From positions 4,278,001 through 4,342,000 of the forward strand of contig NC_005125.1 of assembly GCF_000011385.1 (NCBI RefSeq): a DNA stretch of 64,000 nt, given 5' to 3'. The notes under the pieces are model-generated. The model was given only the letters and a program-made list of their open reading frames with translations, was not told the DNA's origin and searched no databases. This DNA is from Gloeobacter violaceus PCC 7421. Its GTDB lineage: Bacteria > Cyanobacteriota > Cyanobacteriia > Gloeobacterales > Gloeobacteraceae. The position numbers and the translations under genes are program-made. This document shows, one piece after another, positions 54,513 through 63,863 of this stretch; the stretch's first letter is position 1; each line of letters opens with the position of its first letter.

Positions 54513-55817
54513 TCAAAATTCGTTGAGTTCGAGCAACGTCTGCTGCGACCAGCAGGTGACAAAGCCGTCGTTCCAGCGCACGAAGCGTACATTGCCGTCC
54601 TGGGAGACGACGATGGTCATCGCGTCGTGCAACTGGTGGCACAGGCGGTAGGCGGAGCGGTGGCGGGTACCGACGCTCGCGGTCGATTCGAAACTCACCT
54701 GCTCGCCTTCGAGATCGAGGGCGCGTGCCACCACCCGCACATCGACATTGTCGCAGGCGATAAACCCACCGAAGCCCAACAGCTCGAAGCGCCGGGTCAC
54801 CACCACCGCCCCGTCGACGGCGGCCAGGTCCGCCACGAAGTGGGCGGTCTCGAAGAGCGCCTCGTCGAGGGTGGCCAAAAGCGGGTTGTTACTCTGCTCG
54901 TACTCGCGCCAGCCCACCGGCCGTTCGCTGCCGCAGTTGAGGGCGGCAAGGGCGTTCATGATCTTCAGCAGCAGCGTGCGAAAGCGTGCCCGCGGCTCCT
55001 CCGGCTTGAAGCCGTACTTGAAACTTAGATAGGGGTTTTTCTGGGTAAGCGTCTGGGCGCGCTCGGGATCGACAAAGATAATCATGCCGCCGTGGTGGCG
55101 GGTGCGGATCGTGGCGATGATGCGCTTGACGATATTCTGGCCGAGCGACTGGATAGTCCGGCCGTCCAGGGTGGCCCAGGGTTCGCCTGAGCGCTCGCGC
55201 GCCTCGCTGTGCTGCGCAATCAGTTCGCTTCTGACCTCGGTAAAACCGGCCGGCAGCCAGAGCGAGTCGAAGACGTTTGTTGCCGCCGAGAGCAAGCGGC
55301 CCTCGTTGAGCTGGGCGATGGCGGCGGAGCCCCTGCACACCTCGAGGCGTCCCCGCCCGCTGGTGCAGACTACCAGGGCGGGGGGCAGCGGCCTGCCGGG
55401 GGCGCGCCCGCCGCGCATCGGCCGCAGCCAGCGCAGACCCGAGTGGGCAATACCCCAGATTTTCAGTTCGCCTTCGCCGTCCAGGCAAACGCCGATGAGC
55501 GAGCGGTCGAAGGTGGCTGCGGGCGAGAGCCGCCGCAGATCGTGGGGGGTAAACGGTTGCAATTCGTCGAACAGCAGGCGGTGCAACCCCTGGGGCGGAC
55601 CGTCCCCCGACGGCAAATCGACCGGTTCGCAAAAGATCAGCCGGAAGGTGACGGGGCGCTGCTCATCGACCAGCAAACTGGCCTGATAACTCGTCGAAAG
55701 GATTTCTTCGAGCACATTCAAAGGCGGCAGCGGGGTCTGCTCGGCGGCTTGCGCCTCGCCGCGGCTCCAGTGCTTGAGCACGAAGGAAGCCAGATCCCGG
55801 GGGTAAGCGTGGCTCAT
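54513..55817 (-). CDS. DisA-N/DAC-like nucleotidyl-cyclase-domain protein
   Basis: A 434-residue soluble protein. The C-terminal ~110 residues resemble diadenylate cyclase (DAC, DisA_N) domains. They contain a DGA motif at 335-337 (AAVDGAVVVTRRFELLGFGG) and a GTRHR motif at 383-387 (GTRHRSAYRLCHQLHDAM), followed by TIVVSQDGNVRFV as in DAC enzymes. The preceding ~330 residues fit the sensor-type region annotated as DACNV in related proteins. Both motifs needed for c-di-AMP synthesis look intact, though activity is unproven. It lies 50 bp upstream of an ABC exporter gene in the same run. The housekeeping cyanobacterial cyclase is a different, membrane-bound protein (CdaA). Confidence 0.78.
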   Translation of the reverse strand: MSHAYPRDLASFVLKHWSRGEAQAAEQTPLPPLNVLEEILSTSYQASLLVDEQRPVTFRLIFCEPVDLPSGDGPPQGLHRLLFDELQPFTPHDLRRLSPAATFDRSLIGVCLDGEGELKIWGIAHSGLRWLRPMRGGRAPGRPLPPALVVCTSGRGRLEVCRGSAAIAQLNEGRLLSAATNVFDSLWLPAGFTEVRSELIAQHSEARERSGEPWATLDGRTIQSLGQNIVKRIIATIRTRHHGGMIIFVDPERAQTLTQKNPYLSFKYGFKPEEPRARFRTLLLKIMNALAALNCGSERPVGWREYEQSNNPLLATLDEALFETAHFVADLAAVDGAVVVTRRFELLGFGGFIACDNVDVRVVARALDLEGEQVSFESTASVGTRHRSAYRLCHQLHDAMTIVVSQDGNVRFVRWNDGFVTCWSQQTLLELNEF

Positions 55818-55861
55818 CCTGACTGTCGATGGGAGCAGTTCAATTGTGGCACCGCGGGCGA

Positions 55862-57001
55862 CTAGGAGGTGGGTGCCGCCTGCAGCTTCACCAGCAGCGT
55901 CTCGGCCCGCTTGGCGTTGAGGGTGTCGCCACGGCCGGTGAATAATTGCCGGGCCTGGCGCAGGTCGCTAATCGCTCCGGCGCGATCTTCGATGGTCACC
56001 CGCAAGCTGCCGCGCTTAAAGTAAGCCTCGGGGTAGCTGGGGTTGAGCTTGAGCGCCTCGGTGTAATCGGCCAGGGCTTCTTTGTAGCGCTTTTGATTGA
56101 GCCGGGCGTCGGCGCGCAGTTTGTAATCGAAATCGTCGGGATCCGCCGCTTGGCCAAAGGGTGACGCCTCGCCCTCGCGGTAGGCTGCTTCCGCCTGGGC
56201 AGCCTGGCCGAGGTTGAAGCGGGCGTTGCCCTGGACGAAGTAGATCAACGCGGTTTTTTCCCCCTGCTTGATGGCCTGGTCGCCATCTTCAAGGGCCGCC
56301 AGATTCGACCCCTGATCGAGGCGCATCGCGGCGCGGTAGGCATAGACGTCCGCAAGCTTCGGGTTGAGTTGCAGGGCCGCGTTGAAATCGTCGAACGCCC
56401 GGGGATAATCTCCCAGGCGCTGGTAGGCCCGGGCGCGATCGGCAAGCACCGCCGCTTCCTCCGGCTGGTTCTGGAGAATTTCGTTGTAATCGGCCACGGC
56501 GCGGGCAAATTCCCCCTGCCTGACCAGCGCCCGGGCGCGCAGCTGACGCACGTCGATCATGCCGGGGTTGCGGTTGAGCGCTTCGCCGGTATAGATGACC
56601 GTATCGGGGTAGTTTTTGAGTTTGAAATAGGCTTTGGCCAGGTTGTGGTAGACCCCGATGTCGTTGGGGTAGACGCGCAGCATCGCTTTGTAGTCGGCGA
56701 CGGCACCCTGCAGGTCCTCAATCTTCAAGCGGGTGTCGGCGCGTTTGCCCAGGGCCTGGTAGTACTGCGGATAGAGGCGAATCGCCTCGTTATAGTCGGC
56801 GATCGCTCCGGCGTAATCGCCCCGGTCGGCCTTGGCGCCGGCCTCGTTGAAGCGCTGCTGCGCTTCGTAGCGCCCCCTGTCCACCTGGGCAAGGCGGACA
56901 GGGGTTGTGCCATCCTCGGTGCGTGGTACGGAGTGCGCGTACACTGCGGGTGAAACCCACAGAAGAAAACCGGCAAACCAGATGATCAGGCTGTGCTTCA
57001 C
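55862..57001 (-). CDS. exported TPR-repeat protein
   Basis: A 379-residue protein: signal peptide MKHSLIIWFAGFLLWVSPAV with cleavage near YAHS, then about eight TPR units (ADRGDYAGAIADYNEAIRLY; QKRYKEALADYTEALKLNPS). It should act as a periplasmic scaffold. GTG 57001 is chosen at the signal peptide. Upstream in-frame codons give no domain and run into the divergent M16 gene. First gene of the five-gene run ending at 51413. Confidence 0.88.
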   Translation of the reverse strand: MKHSLIIWFAGFLLWVSPAVYAHSVPRTEDGTTPVRLAQVDRGRYEAQQRFNEAGAKADRGDYAGAIADYNEAIRLYPQYYQALGKRADTRLKIEDLQGAVADYKAMLRVYPNDIGVYHNLAKAYFKLKNYPDTVIYTGEALNRNPGMIDVRQLRARALVRQGEFARAVADYNEILQNQPEEAAVLADRARAYQRLGDYPRAFDDFNAALQLNPKLADVYAYRAAMRLDQGSNLAALEDGDQAIKQGEKTALIYFVQGNARFNLGQAAQAEAAYREGEASPFGQAADPDDFDYKLRADARLNQKRYKEALADYTEALKLNPSYPEAYFKRGSLRVTIEDRAGAISDLRQARQLFTGRGDTLNAKRAETLLVKLQAAPTS

Positions 57002-57068
57002 GGACCCACCTGCAGCGAACGGGGAACATCGCGAAATCGGGCGCCATCTTAGCTCAGGCTTGCGCGCG

Positions 57069-59771
57069 ATGGCGACGATGCAAACAATTCCCTGGTTCTG
57101 GTGTGTGCTTCTGGTGTTGTGGGCGGCAGCGCCCGCCCTCGCCGCCGAGGTGCAGCAGACGATCTTGCCCAACGGTCTGCGGGTACTTACCAAAGAAATC
57201 CGCACCAGCCCCGCCGTCACCGTGCAAGTCTGGTACGGTGTCGGATCGCGCGACGAGGCGCCCGGCGGCACGGGTCTGGCCCACCAACTGGAGCACTTGA
57301 TGTTCAAAGGCACCAAAGCCCGCCCGGTGCAGTTCGGTCGGCTGTTCAACGCCTTGGGGGCGGATGCCAACGCATTTACCAGTTTCGATCAGACCGCCTA
57401 CTACGCCACCGCCGGTTCGGACAAGCTGGAGGCGCTGTTGCAACTGGAGGCCGACCGCATGCGCGGCGCGGTGATCGACGCCCCGTCGCTCGCCGGCGAA
57501 AAGACCGTCGTGCTCTCCGAACTGGACGGCCGCCAGAACAATCCCCGCTCAGTACTGAACGAAATGGTGCTCGCCAAGGCTTTTAATCGTCATCCCTACC
57601 GCATCACACCCATTGGCGAGCGCAAAGACGTCGAGGCGTTCACGGTCGATCAGGTGCGCGATTTTTACCGCCGCCACTACGGTCCCAACAACGCCACGCT
57701 CATCGTTGTGGGCGATTTTGAGACCGCCCGGCTGCTTGAAAAGGTGCGCCGCCACTTTGGGCCGATTGAACCGATAGCCGGTTTCAAGCCGCTGGTGCCC
57801 CCGGTCGAGCCGCCCCAGAGCGCCGAGCAGCGCGTCGAGTTGCGCCGTCCCGGCCGGGTGCCCGCCCTGCAGGTGCTCTACCGCACCCCCGCCGCGAACG
57901 ATCCCGACGTGCCGGCAATCGACGTGCTCGACACGATTCTCACCAACGGCCGCAGCGGCCGGCTCTTTAAAGCGCTCGTCGAGACGGGCCTTGCCACCGG
58001 GGCCGGGGGCAGCCAGTCGACCCAAAGGGACCCCGGCTGGTACAGCTTCAGCATCACCCCCCGCCAGGATCCTGAAACTGTACTCAAAGCCCTCGATGCC
58101 ACCCTCGCCGAGGTCCGCAGCCAAGGCGTCACTGCGGCGGAACTGGCCCGCGCCCGCGAGCAGGTGCGCGTCAGCCTGCTGTTGGGCAAAGATTCGATCG
58201 AAGCCCAGGCAAACCTGCTCGGTTCCTTTCAGACCACCTTCGGCGATTACCGCAAACTGGATACCTACTTGCAGCAGATCGACCGGGTGACTTCCAAGGA
58301 TATTCAGCGGGTGCTGCAGAAGTACTTCGAGCCCACCAACCGCACCGTCGGGGTGTTCATCCCCACCGACGGTGCGGCTGCCGCTCCTCAAGGCACGCCC
58401 GAGACCACCCAAGTCACCTCCTACGCGAGCGGCCAGCCGGTGGATTTTGACGCAGTGAGCCGCTACCTGCCCGCCCTGGGTAAATCCGGTCCGGTGCGTG
58501 AGCCGCGGCCGGTGGAGGCGACTTTGCCCAACGGCATCCGCGTGCAGGTGCTGCGCAACCCGAGTGCGCCCACCGTGTCGGTGTTGGGCCGCTTCCAGGC
58601 GGGTTCGGCCTTCGAAAATCCCGAGCGCGCCGGGATCGCCGGTATGGTGAGCGCGCTCTTAGACGAGGGCACCCGCACCCGCAGCGCCGACGAATTGGCG
58701 ATGTTGCTGGAGGATCAGGGTATCCGCCTGGGTTTCCAGGCCCGCCGCGAGAACACCCTGATGCAAGCTGCGGCCCTCGCTGAAGATCTCGACCTGCTGA
58801 TGGCGCTGGGCGCCGATGTGGTGCGCAACCCCGTCTTTCCTGAAAAAGAATTCGAGCGCGTGCGCGCCCAGTACCTCACCAGCCTTGCCAACACCCTGGA
58901 CAGCCCGGCGGGGGTGGCCCAGCGCACGTTTTACTCGCTGCTGTACCCGCCGGCGCACCCGTTTCACACCCAGATCACCGAAGCTTCGCTCAAGGCGATC
59001 ACCCGCGCGGATCTGCTCGATTTTCACCGCCGCTTTTACCGGCCCCAGGACTTTATTTTGACGGTGGTGGGCGACGTCGATCCGCAGCGGGTTATTGAGC
59101 AGGTGCGCACCCATTTTGGCGACTGGAAAGTCGAAGGACCGGCGCCCGAGTTGAAGGCCGCCCCGGTCACCCCGGCCTTGCGCCGCGAGGCGGTGGTCCT
59201 GCCCGGCAAGCGCGAAGCGCAAGTGATCCTGGGCGGTGTCGGCATCGCCCGCACCGACCCGGACTATTACGCGGTGCTGGTGATGAACGACATCCTCGGG
59301 GGCAACACGCTTTCGAGCCGCCTCGGCGCCCGCGTGCGCGACCAGTTGGGCCTCACCTACGGCGTCTACTCCCGCTACGCCCCCGGCGAACTCGCCGGCC
59401 CCTTTACCATCCAGATGCAGACCAACCCGGCCAACGTCGAGCGGGCGGTGGCCGCCGTGAACGAAGAATTGGCCAGCTTTCGCAAAGACGGCCCCACTGG
59501 GGCCGAACTGGAGCGCGCCCGCCGCTCGCTTATCGATCGCTTTCCGCTGGCCCTCACCGACAACGCCGGGGTGGCCAATCTGCTGCTCGAAGAAGCCATC
59601 TACGGCCTCGGCCGCGACTACCCCACCCGCTTCGTGCGTTCTTTAGAAGCGCTCAAAGTCGAAGACATCCGCCGGGTGGCCAACCGCCTGCTGCAGCCGG
59701 AGGCCTTCACCACCGTGGTGGTCAGCCCCAACCCTGCCCCGGTGGCTAAACCGGCCGCAAGAGGACCCTGA
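57069..59771 (+). CDS. M16-family zinc metallopeptidase, two-domain fusion
   Basis: Exported 900-residue peptidase made of two M16 halves. The signal peptide ends at ALAAEVQQ. The first half has the inverted zinc motif HQLEH (72-76) and E151 in VVLSELDGRQN. The second half (from about 470) keeps the fold (VQVLRNPSAPTVSVLGRFQA; GGNTLSSRLGARVRDQLGLT) but lacks the zinc motif, so it forms the closing half of the clamshell. It degrades or processes peptides outside the inner membrane. ATG 57069 is chosen at the signal peptide; a second ATG lies three codons on. Confidence 0.94.
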   Translation: MATMQTIPWFWCVLLVLWAAAPALAAEVQQTILPNGLRVLTKEIRTSPAVTVQVWYGVGSRDEAPGGTGLAHQLEHLMFKGTKARPVQFGRLFNALGADANAFTSFDQTAYYATAGSDKLEALLQLEADRMRGAVIDAPSLAGEKTVVLSELDGRQNNPRSVLNEMVLAKAFNRHPYRITPIGERKDVEAFTVDQVRDFYRRHYGPNNATLIVVGDFETARLLEKVRRHFGPIEPIAGFKPLVPPVEPPQSAEQRVELRRPGRVPALQVLYRTPAANDPDVPAIDVLDTILTNGRSGRLFKALVETGLATGAGGSQSTQRDPGWYSFSITPRQDPETVLKALDATLAEVRSQGVTAAELARAREQVRVSLLLGKDSIEAQANLLGSFQTTFGDYRKLDTYLQQIDRVTSKDIQRVLQKYFEPTNRTVGVFIPTDGAAAAPQGTPETTQVTSYASGQPVDFDAVSRYLPALGKSGPVREPRPVEATLPNGIRVQVLRNPSAPTVSVLGRFQAGSAFENPERAGIAGMVSALLDEGTRTRSADELAMLLEDQGIRLGFQARRENTLMQAAALAEDLDLLMALGADVVRNPVFPEKEFERVRAQYLTSLANTLDSPAGVAQRTFYSLLYPPAHPFHTQITEASLKAITRADLLDFHRRFYRPQDFILTVVGDVDPQRVIEQVRTHFGDWKVEGPAPELKAAPVTPALRREAVVLPGKREAQVILGGVGIARTDPDYYAVLVMNDILGGNTLSSRLGARVRDQLGLTYGVYSRYAPGELAGPFTIQMQTNPANVERAVAAVNEELASFRKDGPTGAELERARRSLIDRFPLALTDNAGVANLLLEEAIYGLGRDYPTRFVRSLEALKVEDIRRVANRLLQPEAFTTVVVSPNPAPVAKPAARGP

Positions 59772-59866
59772 TGTTGATCGGGTGCCCACGAGCAACTGGG
59801 GAGGGGTTGCCGTCGGACGTGGGTGCGGCGTGCCCACGTCGGCCGATCGGTGCCAGAATTTTGCCC

Positions 59867-60949
59867 ATGGTCATTTACTGTTTTGATCCCGAGCGGGGAC
59901 GGCGGTGGACGGAGCGCCTGACGGGGATTCGTCCGCAGTTTGCCTGCGTGCTGGGTTTTACGGAGACCGCTTTGATTCCGGGCATCTCGGCGGCGGGCCT
60001 GACACCTGAGGCCCGCCGCTTTACTGCCTTGGGCGACGGCGAGGTGCTGCTGGCGGGCCGCTCGGCGCGCCTGCCCAGTGCCCCGGAAGGGTACCCTTCG
60101 CCGGTGGTGATTAGCCGCGCGGTGGTGGAACTGTTGGGACTGCCGGTACGGGTATTCGACGCCGGACTGCCCGAGACCTGCAAAGATGCGGTCCACCTGG
60201 GCGGCTCACCGGCCCGCTGCCTGAGCACCGGCCGAGCCCTGGCACCCGATACGGTCGCTCACTTATTTTCTCAGGGTCTCGCCTGGGGCGAGCGGCTTGC
60301 GGACGAGGGCGGCTACCTGGCCATCGGCGAGTGCGTGGCCGGCGGGACGACGACGGCGCTCGCGGTGCTGCGCGCCCTGGGTCATGCCGCCGACGGGCTG
60401 GTGAGCAGTTCCCATCCCCGCTGCAACCACACCCAAAAGGGGGCGCTGGTGGACTTGGCCCTTCAAAAAGCCGATTTGCCAATCGATGCCTCTGCCCTGG
60501 CGATTCTTGCCGCCCTGGGCGACCCCGCCCAACCGGCCATTGCCGGGATGGCAATCGCGGCGAGCCACCGGGTGCCGGTGCTGCTTGCCGGAGGGACACA
60601 GATGCTTGCGGTGGCGGCGGTGGCCGAGCGCCTCGCGGCGGAGGCGGGGCTTGGCTGGCGGCCGGAGCAGATAGCGGTGGGTACCACCCGCTGGGTGGCC
60701 GCCGATCCGACCGCCGATGCGGCGCTGTTGGCGGCGCGCATCGGGGTGGTGCCGCTTTTGGCCGCGGCGCTCGACTTTTCGCACTCCCGCCATCCGGCTT
60801 TGCAGGCTTACGAGCGCGGCTACGTCAAAGAAGGGGTAGGCGCGGGCGGTCTGGCCATCGCCGCTGAGCTTGCCGGTATCGACTCCGAACGGCTCTTGGC
60901 AGCGATCGACGATTGGCTCGATCGCTGGAACTTGCCCACGCCGGTTTAA
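59867..60949 (+). CDS. UPF0284 / NMN-dependent CobT-type phosphoribosyltransferase
   Basis: A 360-residue protein of the cyanobacterial and archaeal group related to CobT, which transfers phosphoribose to the lower base of cobamides. Conserved parts are VLGFTETALIPGISAAGLTP, GESVAGGTTTAL-like GECVAGGTTTALAVLRALG, SSSHPRCNHTQKG and FSHSRHPALQAYERGYVKEG. It is encoded away from other cobalamin genes. ATG 59867 is chosen because the family starts at MVIYCFDPERG. Actual substrate is uncertain. Confidence 0.85.
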   Translation: MVIYCFDPERGRRWTERLTGIRPQFACVLGFTETALIPGISAAGLTPEARRFTALGDGEVLLAGRSARLPSAPEGYPSPVVISRAVVELLGLPVRVFDAGLPETCKDAVHLGGSPARCLSTGRALAPDTVAHLFSQGLAWGERLADEGGYLAIGECVAGGTTTALAVLRALGHAADGLVSSSHPRCNHTQKGALVDLALQKADLPIDASALAILAALGDPAQPAIAGMAIAASHRVPVLLAGGTQMLAVAAVAERLAAEAGLGWRPEQIAVGTTRWVAADPTADAALLAARIGVVPLLAAALDFSHSRHPALQAYERGYVKEGVGAGGLAIAAELAGIDSERLLAAIDDWLDRWNLPTPV

Positions 60950-60984
60950 ACCCTAGTAGCCGGGCGGTTGTCAGGGAGCGGCAG

Positions 60985-62868
60985 ATGCCCGAAGAAGAAG
61001 AAGAATTTCACGAAGAAGATGCATCGCCTGGGGAAATGGACGAGCCGGCGATGGCGCTCGAAGCACCGGAACCCGAGGAGCCGCAGCTGCTTGCGAGCCT
61101 CGAATCCGAGGGGCCGCAGGCGGCCCCGGAAATTCTCAGCGAACAGCAGGACGACGACGGCAACACGCTTTTTCGGGAGACCCGCGACGCCGAGGGCGAT
61201 ATCACGGTGCAGGGGGCAAGCTTCGGCGACGAACTTGTCGTCGAGGCCCACTACGACGACGGATTTCTGGGGCTGGGCATTTTGCGGCAAGTCGACGGCG
61301 TCACAGTCTCGACCCAATCCGGCTTCAGCAAATCGTACCTGGGCGAGGAAGCTGACAACCTCACCCTCCGGGGAGGAGCCGGAGGAGATACCTTCGCCAT
61401 CGACGCGGCGGTCCAGGCCGACCTTACCATCGAAGCCGGCAATGGCAGCGACACGATCCAGGGTGGCGACGGCAACGAGACCATCGACGGCGGCCGGGGC
61501 GATGACACGATCGACGGGGGCGGCGGCGACGACACCATTGCAGGCGAACGGGGCGACGATCTGATCCGCGGCGGTCTGGGCAATGACACGATCGACGCCG
61601 GCGAGGGCAACGACACGATCGACGGAGGCGACGGCGACGACAAGCTTACCGGCGGCGAAGGGGACGATGTCCTGCACGCCGGGCATGGTCGCGACACCCT
61701 CGAAGACACCCAGGGCAACAACTGGTTTATCGCCCAGGCCCAGGACCGGGTCGCAGCGGCAGATCAAGCCCAAAACGAAACCACCACCGCAGCGGATCCG
61801 TCGCAGGTGCCCGTCGTCGAGCAGCACAGCTTTGCCCACGGCGCCTACCGCAACTTTGACAACTGGGATCTCGATGACGACGGCCTGGTAGAAAAGACCG
61901 AAACCATCCAGCTGATGAGCGATCCGAGCATCGAGGGCCAGGATGCGGCAACCCTGGGCACGTTGCGCTCGATGCAGGGGCAGGCCGACACCTGGAATAT
62001 CGGCGCATTGAGCGACGACGGCCGCTTTCCGTGGTCGGAAGACCCTAAAGGAATGAGCCAGGCGGATTTGCTCGCCTACACCCGGCTTGGCGAGGACGAC
62101 GAGAACCGCAAGCTCACCGAAGCTTACTTCCTGCGCACCGACAACTACATCGAAGGACTCAGCGATCAAACCCGTAGCCAGGGGCTCTTTACCGGCGACG
62201 GCACCATCGAGGCGGCCGATGTCAAGCAGGGCAACGCCGGCACCTGCAATCCGCTCTCGGCCCTGATCGGCGAACTTTCTCAAGATCCCGAGGCGGTTCA
62301 GGAGCGCTTTGGGCAAAACGCAGACGGCAGCTTCAGCGTCGAACTCGGCAGCGGCGAGCAGAAGGTAGCCCCCCTCACCGACGCCGAGCGCGCCTACTTC
62401 GGCCGCGCCGAGAATGGCGACTGGCAGGCGGTCTACGAAAAAGCCGTCCTGCAGGCGGGCCTGAGCGGCGACGGCAACAACTTCGAAAACACGATCCGCG
62501 CCGTCACCGGCAACGATTCCACTGCGATCACTCTAGACGGCGAACACCGAGCCGAGGCTCTAAGCGCTCTGGAATCGGCCCTCGAAGACGACCGGCTGGC
62601 CCTTGCCAGCCTCAGCGACAACGAGGACGAAAAGCAAAACGGCGGGATTGTCCTGCCGGACAACCACGCCTACGCCGTGGTCGGCTACGAAGATGGGCAG
62701 GTAGAAATGCAAAATCCCTGGGGCCGCGAGGAACCCAAAGGTGCGAATGGCCGCCCCCGAGACGGCAAAGACGACGGGCGTTTCACCGTGAGCAAAGACG
62801 AACTTATCGACACCTTCGACTGGTTGGGAGTGGAGCAACCGCCCCGGAGGCCGGGCGGCGGCCGTTAG
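60985..62868 (+). CDS. RTX-calpain: Ca-binding repeats fused to a calpain-like cysteine protease
   Basis: A 627-residue acidic protein without N-terminal signal peptide. Residues 130-245 are RTX nonapeptide repeats (GGxGxDxI type; IDGGRGDDTIDGGGGDD), which bind calcium and often accompany type I secretion. Residues 295-306 (DLDDDGLVEKTE) form a canonical 12-residue EF-hand loop. The C-terminal part is calpain-like: C421 in QGNAGTCNPLSALIGEL, H561 in DNHAYAVVGYED and N577 in QNPWGREEP complete a Cys-His-Asn triad. The ATG at 60985 has GGGAG eight bases upstream. This looks like a calcium-activated secreted protease or toxin; no type I exporter is adjacent. Confidence 0.88.
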   Translation: MPEEEEEFHEEDASPGEMDEPAMALEAPEPEEPQLLASLESEGPQAAPEILSEQQDDDGNTLFRETRDAEGDITVQGASFGDELVVEAHYDDGFLGLGILRQVDGVTVSTQSGFSKSYLGEEADNLTLRGGAGGDTFAIDAAVQADLTIEAGNGSDTIQGGDGNETIDGGRGDDTIDGGGGDDTIAGERGDDLIRGGLGNDTIDAGEGNDTIDGGDGDDKLTGGEGDDVLHAGHGRDTLEDTQGNNWFIAQAQDRVAAADQAQNETTTAADPSQVPVVEQHSFAHGAYRNFDNWDLDDDGLVEKTETIQLMSDPSIEGQDAATLGTLRSMQGQADTWNIGALSDDGRFPWSEDPKGMSQADLLAYTRLGEDDENRKLTEAYFLRTDNYIEGLSDQTRSQGLFTGDGTIEAADVKQGNAGTCNPLSALIGELSQDPEAVQERFGQNADGSFSVELGSGEQKVAPLTDAERAYFGRAENGDWQAVYEKAVLQAGLSGDGNNFENTIRAVTGNDSTAITLDGEHRAEALSALESALEDDRLALASLSDNEDEKQNGGIVLPDNHAYAVVGYEDGQVEMQNPWGREEPKGANGRPRDGKDDGRFTVSKDELIDTFDWLGVEQPPRRPGGGR

Positions 62869-62876
62869 CTATTTAG

Positions 62877-62890
62877 GCGGGAAGCCCCGC
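62877..62890 (+). terminator. short GC hairpin after the RTX-calpain gene
   Basis: GCGGG and CCCGC pair around AAGC, eight bases after the stop. It lacks a U-tract, so termination is weak or uncertain. Confidence 0.35.
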
Positions 62891-62979
62891 GCTCTATGCA
62901 AAGCATGAGCGTCGGGTACGTCACTACAAAGCAGGTACAAAGCAGCGGACACCATCGACGGGTGGTTCAATAGATCGCT

Positions 62980-63774
62980 ATGCGCACTTTCGGCTGGCTG
63001 GCGGTGGTGGTGGGGGCAGGGATCATTCTGCTGCCCCTGGTCCTGGTGGTGGTCAGCTCGCTGCAGCCGGGCGGGTTGGTGGCGAGCCTTGATCCCGGCC
63101 GTTGGAACTTCGGCAATTACCGTGCGGCCTGGGCGCAGGCCGATTTTTTGCTCGCCTTCGCCCTCACGGCTCTGGTGGCTGGGATGGTGACGTTATTGCA
63201 GGTGCTCACTTCAGCCCTCGCGGGTTACGCCCTTGCCCGGCTCAATTTTCGCGGCAAGCGCGGCGTGCTGCTGCTGGTGATCGCCACGATCGTGATTCCT
63301 TACCAGGTGCTGGTGGTGCCGATCTTCCTGGTGCTCAGGGCCGGGGGGCTGGTCAACAGTTTCTGGGCGCTGGTCTTGCCCACCGCCGCCAACGGCTACG
63401 GTATCTATTTGCTCAGGCAATTTTTCCTCACCGTACCGCTTGCCCTCGAAGAAGCGGCCTACATCGACGGCGCGAGCCGCCTGCGGGTGCTGTGGGAAAT
63501 TTTGCTGCCGCTGTCGCGCCCGGCGCTGGTGACTTTAGGACTATTCACCTTCATTGCCGAGTGGAACGACCTGTTCAAGCCGCTGGTATTCGCACCGGCC
63601 GGCAATCTGCTCACGGTGCAGTTGGCCCTCAGCCGTTTCCAGGAGACATTCGCCACCGATTTTTCGCTGCTGATGGCGGCGACGGTGATTGGCTCGCTGC
63701 CGGTGATCGTGCTATTCGCCCTTGGCCAGCGCCAACTGGTGCGCGGCATCGCCACGACGGGCTTAAAAAATTGA
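62980..63774 (+). CDS. carbohydrate ABC transporter permease, MalG-type
   Basis: Inner-membrane permease, 264 residues, with six hydrophobic segments and the EAA coupling loop EEAAYIDGASRLRVLWEILL followed by PLSRPALVT. It is the MalG/CUT1 second permease. The partner MalF-type permease, binding protein and ATPase are not in the window, so it works with proteins encoded elsewhere or beyond. ATG 62980. Confidence 0.92.
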   Translation: MRTFGWLAVVVGAGIILLPLVLVVVSSLQPGGLVASLDPGRWNFGNYRAAWAQADFLLAFALTALVAGMVTLLQVLTSALAGYALARLNFRGKRGVLLLVIATIVIPYQVLVVPIFLVLRAGGLVNSFWALVLPTAANGYGIYLLRQFFLTVPLALEEAAYIDGASRLRVLWEILLPLSRPALVTLGLFTFIAEWNDLFKPLVFAPAGNLLTVQLALSRFQETFATDFSLLMAATVIGSLPVIVLFALGQRQLVRGIATTGLKN

Positions 63775-63863
63775 CGGTAGCGCGACCGCATTTTTGCGCG
63801 ATCAACGATATCGACCAACACACCTCAATACCCTGGGGATCGCCTCGGTGAGGTGGTTATAAT

